DNA from: Onchidella celtica
Taxonomy: Eukaryota; Mollusca; Gastropoda; Systellommatophora; Onchidiidae
Direction: 5' to 3'
NCBI GenBank assembly: GCA_963931925.1
Contig: OZ007579.1
Coordinates: forward strand, 35,914,466-35,978,465
DNA: 64,000 bases
Each line of letters opens with the position of its first letter. Within the stretch, counting starts at the first letter, position 1. A program made the translations under genes and the position numbers. The notes beneath the pieces are model-generated. The model was not told the origin of the DNA. It did no database searches and saw nothing but the letters and a program-made list of their open reading frames with translations. Below are positions 54,699 through 64,000 of the stretch, one piece after another.

Positions 54699-54795
54699 GG
54701 ATCAACATATCTATCGTGTACATCAGCATCAAGGTGGTCCTGTGTGCCTTGTACGTGGTCAGAGTTTGTCTGGATGATGCCACAGATTATGCCTG
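54699..54795 (+). CDS. Slo2-like channel exon a: S1 helix
   Basis: The acceptor TTTGCTTCGCCAG precedes GG|ATC, so the preceding exon must end in phase 1. The donor is CCTG|GTAAGT, phase 2. It encodes [26 protein letters not shown] and ATDYA: one hydrophobic helix followed by the conserved arginine and acidic pair. No exon that could supply the conserved pre-S1 segment was recognised in the 54 kb upstream. Confidence 0.82.
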
Positions 54796-57769
54796 GTAAG
54801 TACTGGATCTGCATATGCTGCATGTGCAGTGGCGTACGGTAAGGGGGGGGGGAGGGGCAGAGAGGGCGACAGTCCCGGGCGCCTGATTTTTTTCCGCACG
54901 AGCTTTAGCAAATTCAGGAGCGGGACAGCAACAGACCCACAAACACAGGACAGCTCCAACACATCCCAGGGATTTTCGGTGACGTTCAGAGTCATAATTA
55001 ATATCAGGCACAGTCCAGAGATTGCAGCACACATGGCAGTGTTCCATAGGACGAGAAATCCCTTAGCCGGTAACCTGTGTTTGGGGGTGTGTTGCTGCCC
55101 CGCTCCTGAATTTGTTAAAGCTCGCACGGAAAAAAATCACGCGTCCCGGGCGTCTACATGTTTTTCATTAACATTAAGTTTTTTTGAAATTAGAAATGAT
55201 CGCTTTTAACTTCGTTGTACAAGCTGCCCTACAGTCCCACACGCTGGTGTAAATGTGGATTCGTGTTTTAATACGCGAGACCAGAGTAGAGAACCTGTTA
55301 CATGTGATACTTTGAGTCTTGAGGGCTACAGTCAAGGAATTGGCACCGGGCATCACCAGACCTCTACGCCACTATGTAAGTGCCCGTGTGTACTCAGAGT
55401 TTGTCTTCAGGTCAGGCGCGCTCAAGCCACTTTGTTGCATTGGTGCCGTGTCACATTTTTTAAAATCCAGACACATGAATGGCGACCCCGCACACGCACT
55501 CGACACGGGCATATTGGAGAGTCAATGGGAACTTACACGACTACAACGTTCTCGCAGCAGGTCGCGTGTGTGTGGCGTGTGCTCCTAATCTTGCAGTACA
55601 AGAGATTATCCATGGTGAGTAGCCGCCTGGGGTCACACAGCGTTTGTCTTCATGACACAGACATGATGTATGGTGGTGAGCGCGACTTCGTACCGTGTGC
55701 GTCTTCAGAGTTGGTCCCTGTGAGAGGACAATGTATTTGTCTGACGATTACCCGTCCCAAACAGCATCGCTACGCGTCCGACGTAGATTTATATAGGATT
55801 TCCATAAGATTGGTAGGATTCCCGCAGGGCAGATTCCTTACATCAAACAGAAAAACAAACAAAAAATCCACTACGGACTACGGGGGTGGGGGTTATCATA
55901 CTAAGGGAGGTATCATACTAAGCCCGGTCAGACACAGTCAGACACTGGTAGGCACTAAGTGCACACAATCAGTTTACTGTATTTTCTCGGTAAATCCGGG
56001 AAGACCCTATCATACAAAGTCCGGTCAGGCACAGTCAGCTTCTGCCATTATTTCTTTGGTGTACATTTTGCTGGCAGCATCTGGCTGTGTCTGACCGGGC
56101 TTAGTATGCTAGCTCCCTATGCACGAAACGTCACGGCCAGATTTACTCAGAAAATGCAGGAACTAGGTGTGCACTTCTTGTCTGCCAGCAACCGGCTATA
56201 TCGTTCGGGCATGGTATATTATAGATACATCCTTCACCTGAGCACCCCTTGCGAACACCTCCACCTCTCACATCGACGCTCCTAAAATGGCGTCCTTGTA
56301 CTTCACCTATCGTATGTCTCAAATGGAACATCCCCGAAAATCTTCACCATGTCTTGAATTATTGAAGAGAAGCTAATTGGAGTATTGCAGCAGTAGCCGG
56401 TGAATGATCTAATATAGACGTTATTCTCATGACTGTGATTTGTGTTATATACCTGTCTCTCTCACCTACAGTGCAGGGACACCATGTAACTATACCGACG
56501 CCGAGAGTGATGGTAGCGAAGGTTTCACATCTACACAGATCCACTGGTAAATATTATAAACCTGATGTTTTACCGACGGATTTGGTCACCTTCTGATTTT
56601 TTCCTTTCACGAGTTTTTATGTCTACTTGCAAGTAGATTCATTTATCCATCCAATCACCTCCCTGTCGTTCTATCCGTCCATCCAATCATCTGGCTATCG
56701 GTCCGTCCATCCGTCCATCTTTGCTTTCTATCCGTCTGTCCATCCATCCAACCATCCATCCGCCCGTCTGTCCGTCCATCCATTTACCTGTCCATGTATT
56801 TATCCATCCCCTTATCCATCCATCCGAGGATGCTTGGTGCCCGTTTCTGGTGGAGTCCCCTGTCATATCATTCTTGAACTGTCTAATGTGTTGATTCTTC
56901 CCAGCACAGTATGCCCATTCTCGTGTAGATATGTTTTCTCCAAACTCAAACATCCATCCATCCATCATCCTTCCATCTGTCCACTCATCCATCCGTCCGT
57001 CCATTCTTCCATCCACCCACCCATCCATCCATGGAATCCACCTACCCACACATCATTCATCCATTCATCCACCCGCCGCCCACCCATTAGCCCACGCACC
57101 ATCCATCTGTCTGTCCATCCATCCATCCACCCATCATCCATGGGGTCCACATAGTTACGTACATGTCATTCATCAATTCCATCCGTCCATCTATCCAGCC
57201 ACCCACCTGTCCGTCCGTCCGTCGGTCTGTCCATCCATCCACCTTGCCACCATTCCACCCATCCACCTATCCATCCGTCTATCCATCCATCCACACAAGC
57301 ACCTATCATCCATCCATCCACCCACCCATTCATTATCCATCGTTCCACCCACCTATCCATCCATCCACGCATCCATCATCCATCCATCCATCCCCGGGAT
57401 CCACCTACGGGATCCACCTGCCACACGTCATTCATCCATTCCATCCACCCATCCATCCACCAACTCATGACCTCTCCACAGGTATGTGGTCCTATGGGTA
57501 AGACGCCCTATGCCACTATGGATAGTCCAGGTCATCCTGTCTGCCATCACGTTCTTCAAGACATGTCTGTTGGTGGGCATCACAGGAAAGGTGAGACACA
57601 GCTGTCACAGACAGAGTCTTCAACGTTGTCCATCATCATCACCATCACCATCACCATCACCACCACCACCATCATCATCCGACAGTATTTAGTCTCTCAC
57701 ATGTTAACGTCACCACCACCAATGTTTCTGTTTTTTCTTCCACCCCCCCCCACACACACACACACACAC

Positions 57770-57819
<50 letters not shown>

Positions 57820-57838
57820 GTGTCCTTCTCTTTGTATC

Positions 57839-57875
<37 letters not shown>

Positions 57876-60800
57876 GCAGCACCATTACCAAATGCCATCG
57901 TCATTAACAGCATTATCATCAGTAAAACCACTACTCATACCAGCTCGTCACCACTACAGCTACCACCAAACTTATACATCATATTCATCAGCAACATCAA
58001 CAGCAAATCCATGCGTTCCAACATGACCGACTGCAACGGGATTTTTCCACTTCCACATTCGTTTTTATTCTTTGGGCCCACAACATCAACATCTTACTAT
58101 TAACAGCAACGACAGCTCAACAATAACAACAACATTATTACCAGTGTCGTTATTGTCATCAGCACCATATTAACACAGCTCTCAGTTTCATGATAATTTG
58201 AAACAGCACCAAAATAACCACCACCGCACCACTGCCCTCACCCTCAGCACCCATATAGCCGCTGTTTGCATCGGCCGTCAGTATCCTCTACAGCACGACC
58301 AATTTCCCTGTCACCACCTTTGTCGGGAAGCACCAACATATCATAGCGTCCCCATGAAAACTACCACCACCATTAGCATCATTATCAATATCACCATCAT
58401 CACCATCACCAACAACGGCAGCAGTGAGATTCTTCTGTCTAGCACAGTTTAATTTTCTTACGATGTTCTCATCAAAACTACCACCACTGAAGTCATATCA
58501 TCATCGTCATAATCATCATCGTTATCGACATCATCATCATCATCATCACCACCATCATCAAACAATGATGGCAGCAGTGAGATTCTTCTTTTTCGCACAA
58601 TCATTAATTTATGCTAAATCCTCATCAAAATACCATCATCACCACCACCATCGTCCTCTTGATTACCACCACCATCATCATCACACAACAGCGACAGCAA
58701 AAAAAAAAAAAAGACAACCAAAAAAAAAAAAACAACAACTAAACAAACAAATGAAAAAACTCCTGCCCCAGCACAACCATTAATTTGACAAACAGTGTCT
58801 CCATCAAAAGCACCACATTCATCACACACAACAGCGGCAGCCATGAGACACTTCTGTCTAATAAATTCACTGATTTATAAAATATCCTCACCTGACCAAA
58901 ACCACCACCACCACCATCATCATACACGACGCCAGCAAGAAACACACCTCCCCTAGCACAACCTACGCCATCCTCATCAAACTTTGACTCACCACCATCA
59001 TCATGACCACCATCACCATCACCATCACCATCACCATCACTACCACCACCATCACACAAGGACAGCAGCCAATACAACTCCTCCCTGACACAAGCACTAA
59101 TTCCTACACTAACTATAACTATGTTACCATGTTGTCTATGCCGCTTAGTTTGGAAGAGCAGTAAGTACACAGACTTGCCTGGTATCCAATACTGTACAAT
59201 ATTTATTCTGGTCTTTACTGTGCATTACAAATATTTATCTGGTACCCTGTTTCTTATCACTATGAGTAGTTTATTTTATTTTCATCTTTTTATCTGATTT
59301 CTATTCTATTTCGTGGTGTCAAATTCAGGTTCTTTCGTGCGCTGGGCTCATCAAAGGGAGCGAAAAAAAGAGATCATTGTATTTTACTGTTGTAACAACA
59401 TTTGTAAATATTGCCTGAAACTTGAACAAATGCCGTAAGTCGAAGACAGGAGTAGATTAGTTGACACTTAAGAAAGCCAAGTTTATAATTTTTGAAACTG
59501 TCACTAGGGCAGTAGCGTTTGCTCTCCCTCTCCCCCCCCCCCCCCCCCCAAACAAGGGAGGGCGGAAAGAAAAAACTGCTGCACAATGAAATTATTGAAA
59601 TACTCTCGCTAGTGGTTTTAAAATATAATATTTCATTTTATTTCTTTCTCTCTCTTTTTTTTTAAATTATCACTTTGTCCATTGGATGTGGTAACCCTTT
59701 TAAAGGTCTTGGCTTTCACTTCTCTATGAGTGTGTTGTTTTTTAATTTTGTCTTTCATTCCTTATTTCTTCCCTCGCTTCGATCTCGTTTTTAAAAAAAA
59801 AATGTTGTTTCTCTCAGCCCCCTTGTTGTTTAAGTGCTTATGTTTAATCTGGAATTTTTCTCTCCTGTACAATTTCTTCTGGTTACCCATGCCTACGTTG
59901 TCGTTGCCTGGGATACACGGTTCTTGTATTCTACATTCAACCCTTCTCTCGCTCGTTCTTTCCGTATGTATTTCTTTCATTTGTATTTTCTCGTGCTAAT
60001 TTCTCAGCCTCTCTCGGCCCAAGCTGTCATTTTGTCTGCCCATCTCCCTTTCACTCCTGTCTTCACTTGCTCATCTCTGACTCTGTCCGCATATTTCTTC
60101 CACTTCTCTTGCTCGTCTGTCTTTTCTGCCCATCTCCCTCGCCCCTGTCTTCCTTAACTACTCCTGCTGCCAAAGTCACAATTTGGCAAAAAAGAAAATG
60201 TTGTATGTAGCAAAGCCTCACGTAAGAAATAATACCCAAACGATACAATGAGACCTAGACTTCTTCTCTTTTAGTTTGCGTTTCATTGTATCGTTTGGGT
60301 ATTATCTCTAACGCGAGGCTTTGCTAGTAATGCTACATACAACTTTTTCTTTTTGCCAAATTTTGACTTTTCCTCTTGCCTTGCTGCGGGCCCACAGTTT
60401 TTCTGTGGTTTTTATAATACTCCTACTGCCAGTAGTCAAGCGAGTATCATCTCCCAGTGTCCAGTATCTGCAGCCTATGCTCTGTGATTTCCCTACGTAG
60501 TGTCCTGTGCCATTTGATGCTTAAGGGATGAAACAGACCAAGGCTGATTGTAGGCGCCAGACCAATGGCTTGCCGCCCATATAAATTTTGCTCCGCATTA
60601 GCACAATGGACACTGCCCACACCGTAACCCAGCGGGATGCAGCGGGCAGTGCCTATTGTGCTAGTGTGAAGCAAAATGTATGGGCGGCAGGCAAGCCACC
60701 AGTCCGGCGCCAACACCAACCTTGGTCTGTTTCACTCCCTACATTTGCCATTGTAACAATGAACCTCAAAAAGAGAAAAAGCATTGACTACTGTATATGA

Positions 60801-62619
60801 TTTTGTTTCTGAACTTCCCAGATAGTGATAAAAAATACACCAGTCTTTGGCCACTGGTCATTTCTTTTGCAAGTGCAATGATTCCTCTTGTGTTATTTTT
60901 ATTCTGCATTTCTTCTCGCCCTTCTGTTTTCTGTTGTTTGGGGGGCATTCTTACTCTCCAGAACTGCATTATTCTCTTCAGTTTCTCTTCTACTCTGTTA
61001 CTTTTGTTGACTACATGGCGCTACCTCCTCAGATGTTCTCACTGCCACCAGTAGCTTCATTCCTGTACCTTTTTTTCACATCATCCTTATTTTACCTCAT
61101 CCTTCGTTGTGTTCTGTGCATTATTCGTTACATATGACTCTCTATAACTCTTGCCTTGACTTCATTCTCTCTCTCTGTCTCTCTCTTTCTCTCTCCCTCT
61201 GTCTCTCTCTCTCTGTACGCATGTGAGCGCATTGATTGGTGGGCTCTAATGGTAGGGGCTTCTTCGGTCCTGTCAATCTGTTGTATTCTGTATAATTTGA
61301 ATGTTATAGTGTGGACGTGCTTTCTTTGGTCTGAGTTTCCCACTCTTTCCCCACCCTCTATCTCTCTTCTTTTTGCTCCCCCGCCCCTCCCCGTGACATT
61401 TTGCCACAAAGATATATATAATTTTATTAAGTATTTGTACCTGTAACAAGTTCTATTTATTGATCCAGTCTGTAACTTGTACAGTCCTACGATATGTTTT
61501 CTTAAGTGCCATGAGTATTCTTGGTTGGGCTTTGTCACCTAATCAAATTTCCCTATCTTGTGATATCCCACATAGACAAAACTCCCTGTTGTATGATGAG
61601 GCTTATGATACACTCCTGTTTTGTTACCATATTATGTTCAGTAAAGAATATTGTGTGTATAGAATATCCAGGAGAAATACTATCTATATATGTTCATTGG
61701 ACCATGGAAATACCCAGACATCCACCTGCCTGTTCATCATATTCAGATGTTTTTATTGGCTCTGCTAGTTCGCCAGTGAATACCATGTATGGTATTGTCT
61801 TGCACCCTCCTAGTTCTCTACCCGCTGCCCCCCTCCTCCTCCGTATCAGCTAGATATCCTTACATCCAAATAACAACTATGGTATCACTTGTATAATCAG
61901 GAACATAATTATAATAATCAGCCCTTGATCATTTGCAAGCTTTGCAATTCTCTGTCTGAAATAGGCAATTGGACTGAGGAGAATTTAATGTCTTACCTCT
62001 TGGTCTTTCTCACCAGTAACATAAATTCCACTGTGTGACTCTTTTTCAGTTGACAAGAAATAGACATGTCCCTGTAACTTTGGAATATTAGAAAGCAAGA
62101 ACAACAACAACAAAAAAACAAGCTAGTGAATTTTTTAATCACTTGTAGGTGTCCAAAAATATGCTGAGAAAATTTGCCACATTAAAAATAGAGAGTACCA
62201 AAAATATGCTGAGAAAATTTGCCACATTAAAAATAGAGAGTACCAAAAATTTGCCTTAATGGTTGTGTATGTGATGCAGATATCTGTATGATATTCGTAC
62301 AGAGAGACTCTCCTAATTTGAGTTCGTTATTTCTGATCAAAAGTCTTTCAGACCAAATTAGTGACTAAGACATCAATAAGTTCAGCTGGTAGATTCTGCT
62401 GATTGCAAGAGACTCCATTTCTCATCATTTGTTATTCTTACTGAGAAGTTTGTGATTTCCTATAGCTGATGTTGATGGTGAACTGTGTATTTGACTTAAC
62501 GAAAGGTTTGAATACTGATGGCATCTTTGTTCTATTTCAAACAGGGAAACATTCTGATGCTGTTGGCCTCAAGATATTTCTTCCTGGAAGTTCTCTGCTG
62601 TGTTCCACCAATAGTGTCG
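54699..62619 (+). CDS. partial Slo2 (KCNT-type) potassium channel gene, four exons
   Basis: Joining 54699-54795, 56472-56546, 57482-57590 and 62545-62619 gives 356 nt, with two bases completing an upstream codon and then 118 codons without a stop. Every junction is AG/GT with phases 2, 2 and 0. The protein has S1 at residues 3-24 (ending [10 protein letters not shown]), an extracellular loop with an NYT glycosylation sequon at 38-40, then [15 protein letters not shown] leading into S2 (69-88), the linker GKGNI (92-96) and S3 (99-118, FFLEV..VPPIVS). The order YVVRV-L-D, then W-V-x-R-x-x-x-L-W-x-x-Q-V, then KGNI, then F-L-E is the signature of Slo2 channels (Slack/Slick; Na+-activated K+ channels of the plasma membrane). 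Slo1 lacks this S1-S2 arrangement. Several positions after KGNI differ from vertebrate members, so it may be a divergent paralogue. The N-terminus before S1, and everything after S3 (pore, RCK domains), are outside or unrecognised. Function is inferred from family. Confidence 0.85.
54882..55143. mobile_element. R6 long-TIR element, copy 2, in channel intron 1
   Basis: Termini CCTGATTTTTTTCCGCACG and CGGAAAAAAATCACGC with 'AAATTCAGGAGCGG' in both arms (about 60 bp). Flanked by TCCCGGGCG on both sides (54873-54881, 55144-55152), a 9-bp duplication like that of the 15.4 kb copy. 'CAGTGGCGTACGG' just upstream (54827) looks like the terminus of yet another hAT-type element. Confidence 0.8.
55400..55580. 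repeat. R10 repeat, diverged copy
   Basis: CACACGCACTCGACACGGGC, GAGAGTCAATGGGAAC and ACGACTACAACG follow the same order as in 45650-45740. Confidence 0.45.
55765..55845. repeat. R2 family fragment
   Basis: 'CGTCCGACGTAGATTTATAT' and 'AAGATTGGTAGGATTCCCGC'. Confidence 0.5.
55906..56117. mobile_element. R9 family, copy 2, in channel intron 1
   Basis: GGAGGTATCATACTAAGCCC at the left and 'GGGCTTAGTATGCTAGCTCC' at the right; internal 'TAAATCCGGGAAGACCC' as in the 34.6 kb copy. Confidence 0.8.
56472..56546 (+). CDS. Slo2-like channel exon b: S1-S2 extracellular loop
   Basis: The acceptor CTCACCTACAG and donor CCACTG|GTAAAT bound 75 nt. Using the alternative AG five bases later (GTGCAG) would bring an immediate stop after W-D-T-M, so the first acceptor is right. 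Encodes [25 protein letters not shown] and a split Trp. Two cysteines and an NYT sequon are consistent with an extracellular loop. Confidence 0.8.
56635..57475. repeat. (CATC)n tract filling channel intron 2
   Basis: Over 800 bp of imperfect CATC/CATCCGTC repeats, interrupted by a GC-balanced island at 56826-56950 and a few short inserts, running to within ten bases of the next splice acceptor. Open frames on both strands (His-Pro-Ser-Ile or Trp-Met-Asp-Gly repeats) are artefacts. Confidence 0.95.
57482..57590 (+). CDS. Slo2-like channel exon c: pre-S2 signature and S2
   Basis: The acceptor GACCTCTCCACAG and donor GGAAAG|GTGAGA bound 109 nt. Encodes [28 protein letters not shown] and CLLVGITGK. 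This is the most diagnostic exon: W-V-x-R-x-(x)-P-L-W-x-x-Q-V followed by S-A-I-T-F-F-x-T-x-L-L matches Slo2 S2. It is framed by repeats on both sides. Confidence 0.87.
57622..57690. repeat. (CATCAC)n tract
   Basis: Begins 32 bp after the donor of exon c. Confidence 0.9.
57745..57880. repeat. poly-C, (CA)n and (TC)n tracts
   Basis: C9, CA x10, TC x22, a spacer and TC x15 within 130 bp. Confidence 0.93.
57890..59070. repeat. (CAT/CAC)n-rich region of channel intron 3
   Basis: Dense but imperfect ATC/ACC/AAC triplets, with repeated 110-200 bp modules around 'GCAGTGAGATTCTTCT' (58419 and 58573) and related GCAGCCATGAGACACTTCTG (58837). His-rich open frames are artefacts. Confidence 0.85.
59070..60170. 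other. channel intron 3, unassigned, T-rich
   Basis: Poly-C near 59530-59548 and pyrimidine-rich sequence at 59640-60150; no additional exon recognised. Confidence 0.4.
60180..60362. mobile_element. foldback element, about 75-bp arms
   Basis: 'GTTGTATGTAGCAAAGCCTC' and 'CCCAAACGATACAATGA' on the left face 'TCATTGTATCGTTTGGGTAT' and GAGGCTTTGCTAG..GCTACATACAAC on the right, with outer TTTGGCAAAAAAGAAAA versus TTTTTCTTTTTGCCAAA. Fragments of the same family lie at 8225-8290, 8745-8800 and 27820-27905. Confidence 0.88.
60524..60740. mobile_element. R4 family, copy 3
   Basis: AGGGATGAAACAGACCAAGG to 'CCTTGGTCTGTTTCACTCCCT', arms GTAGGCGCCAGACCAATGGC and 'GCCACCAGTCCGGCGCC'; the inner arms TGCTCCGCATTAGCACAATG and GTGCTAGTGTGAAGCAAAAT also pair loosely. 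Best preserved copy, about 217 bp. Confidence 0.85.
60745..62140. other. channel intron 3, unassigned
   Basis: Contains CT-rich sequence near 61160-61215 and the TTGGTGGGCTCTAATGG retroposon-like block at about 61238. Several overlapping frames have no motif. Confidence 0.4.
62153..62250. repeat. perfect 45-bp tandem duplication
   Basis: 'CCAAAAATATGCTGAGAAAA' plus the next 25 bases occurs at 62153 and again at 62198 without a change; a third copy starts at 62243 and stops after about ten bases. Confidence 0.95.
62545..62619 (+). CDS. Slo2-like channel exon d: S2-S3 linker and S3
   Basis: The acceptor TATTTCAAACAG and donor GTGTCG|GTGAGT bound 75 nt, phase 0 at both sides. Encodes [16 protein letters not shown] and [12 protein letters not shown] directly after the lysine of exon c recreates KGNI; F-L-E and V-P fit the S3 region of Slo2. 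The segment between (LMLLASRY) is less typical and may mark a lineage-specific version. Confidence 0.82.
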
Positions 62620-62734
62620 GTGAGTGTCTACTGAGGTTTGGTGAGGGATGATGGTCAGCTTACACATTTCTGGGCAGCTGGATGTCAGAAGTACTGACTT
62701 TCACATACACAAATCCCCAGTCAGCATCTCTACA

Positions 62735-62930
62735 TCAATCCTACGTAGATTTCCACAGGGTTGGTAGGATTACAGTGGGGATGGGTTTCCTACGTCAAAC
62801 CGATGTTGGCTCGATGTCGTAACCAGCAGATCTGCGTAGGAATGTTGTCATTCCCAAGAGTAACCTTGACGTCATTCCTACAAGTCAGATTTTCCTAAGA
62901 TTGCCGGTTGGATTGTGCCATGCTGGTCGT
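62735..62930. repeat. R2 family copy in intron 4
   Basis: 'CAATCCTACGTAGATTTCCA', 'GGGTTGGTAGGATTACAGTG' and 'CCGATGTTGGCTCGATGTCG', then GTAGGAATGTTGTCATTCC. One of the longest R2 copies. Confidence 0.65.
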
Positions 62931-63409
62931 ATCAAGGGGAGGCTTCATGGTGAAAAATAAATGATTAGCTTCGTGTTTCAGCCAGTTTGTTGGATATTGG
63001 ACTGGTGCAGCTCACCAAAATGCTGTCGACAAGGCAAACTGCCCGACTCCAAGTTTTGCTTTTATTTTTTTCGGTGAAAACAGAACAGGGACTCATTCCA
63101 CAACGTGTAAAAAAATATAGGGTTAAATCGTAGAACACGATAGAAATTAGACCCAAAAAAATGTACAGCGAGATTTGTCTTTCTCAGTTTGCTTTTTCTA
63201 TCTTTAATCAGGCAGGGTTTTCCCCGCTTCCTCTTGAAAGTTGATCTTTCTCTACTTAAACAGTTCGTGGTGTAGAACATCGGTACCTGACTGTATTGTT
63301 CATCTCATGCAGTGGTTTATCAATAATCTTCCTATTTTTGCAGGAAAGGGTTTCAAAGTTGAATGTTTTGGTGAGAGTCAGACTTAACCCAGCCTGTAAC
63401 CTTTTGTTA

Positions 63410-63590
63410 GTCCAATGCAGATTTCCATAGGCCTGGTAGGATTACTGTAGGGGTGGCTTCCCTACATTAAACTGATGTCTGCACAATGTCGTAAGCAGTG
63501 GATTTGCTTACGAATGATGTCATTCCTGTATGCAAACGTGATGTCAGTTCTACACGTCAGATATTCACAGGGTTTCTGGCTGGGTTCTTA
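63410..63590. repeat. R2 family copy in intron 4
   Basis: 'AATGCAGATTTCCATAGGCC', TGGTAGGATTACTGTAGGGG, 'GATGTCTGCACAATGTCGTA' and 'CGAATGATGTCATTCC'. Confidence 0.65.
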
Positions 63591-63678
63591 CATACAGAAA
63601 AGCATGCATGTTACTATTTGTAATTTCAAAAGTGTTAAAGATATCAATATGCCACTTTTTGAATATTATAGATCTCAC

Positions 63679-63858
63679 CAGCGGCAGATCTACTATGAAA
63701 CTACTGAAGCTTAATCTTCAGAGCTGCTGATCTCGGAGGGGTCCTGAAGAAACATTTTTTAATGCATGAATTTTGGATGTTTTCCTACTGTTGCTAGTTG
63801 CGAAGGGGACCCCATAACAGTTCAAGCTTCAGGGTCCCAAAATGTAGGTCCGCCACTA
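63679..63858. mobile_element. hAT-like family A element with perfect 8-bp target duplication
   Basis: CAGCGGCAGATCTACTATGA to GTAGGTCCGCCACTA, 180 bp. GATCTCAC lies immediately before (63671-63678) and after (63859-63866). This fixes the family as hAT-type and gives the true ends for the copies at 13138, 15320 and 35220. Confidence 0.9.
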
Positions 63859-64000
63859 GATCTCACCTTGAGCAATGAAAAGGTAACCATAACTCAAAAC
63901 TACCCATATCACAGATAGCCAGTATGTGAAATGGGCAAGTGTTTGCTTCTGATCAGTATAGGTTTCTCAAGGGCCTGGTGTATGAGAGATTTATTTCCAG

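Noticed and set aside
55255..56094. Open frame of 279 codons in channel intron 1
   Set aside because: It crosses R10, R2 and R9 repeat copies and shows no family motif; the channel gene is spliced across it.
56627..57501. Several open frames of 110-180 codons on both strands
   Set aside because: They are translations of CATC repeats (His/Pro/Ser/Ile or Trp/Met/Asp/Gly) inside an intron.

Overview
The window looks like nuclear DNA of an animal, most likely a marine lophotrochozoan such as a gastropod mollusc. The reasons are GT-AG introns interrupting a metazoan ion-channel gene, very low coding density, a dense load of short inverted-repeat DNA transposons (hAT-like, Harbinger-like and others), 5'-truncated LINE tails, many microsatellites and minisatellites, and an unusual number of long poly-G/poly-C runs. 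The species itself is an inference; nothing in the sequence fixes it. No operons, Shine-Dalgarno sites, CRISPR arrays or other bacterial features are present.

The only host gene I can support is on the + strand at the right end. Four exons (54699-54795, 56472-56546, 57482-57590, 62545-62619) join in one frame through GT-AG introns to 118 codons. They encode the S1 helix, the extracellular S1-S2 loop, S2, the S2-S3 linker and most of S3 of a Slo2 (KCNT, Slack/Slick-like) potassium channel. The N-terminal exon(s) are not recognisable upstream, and the pore, voltage-sensor remainder and RCK domains must lie beyond base 64000.

Bases 1-54600 hold no recognisable host exon; they could be a large upstream intron or intergenic DNA. 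Layout: 1-3500, mostly unassigned with a 201-bp tandem duplication; 3530-5215, a satellite of about 185 bp; 5300-6130, interspersed repeats and a composite inverted-repeat element; 6400-13000, microsatellites, a THAP-coding repeat and repeat fragments; 13138-13779 and 15320-16075, nested hAT-like elements; 16300-20000, largely unassigned; 20520-20900, second THAP-coding repeat; 21690-22025, LINE tail; 22760-23400, a 189-bp tandem array; 26290-26800, LINE tail with a long CT run; 27385-28319, hAT-like element; 29905-30540, a 105-bp array; 30829-31364, Harbinger-like element carrying a MADF-type fragment; 36680-37500, a 59/64-bp array split by a tRNA-like sequence; 39362-40157, composite element followed by a broken Harbinger transposase; 46975-47760, a 42-bp minisatellite open in three frames; 52618-52980, a 40-bp array; 54600-64000, the channel gene with repeat-filled introns.

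The most informative novelty is the transposon layer: several families seem unnamed, some copies keep target-site duplications, several are nested, and four carry shreds of domesticable DNA-binding or transposase domains (THAP, MADF, BED/hAT, HARBI1-like). All homology statements come from motif recognition by eye; no database search was run.
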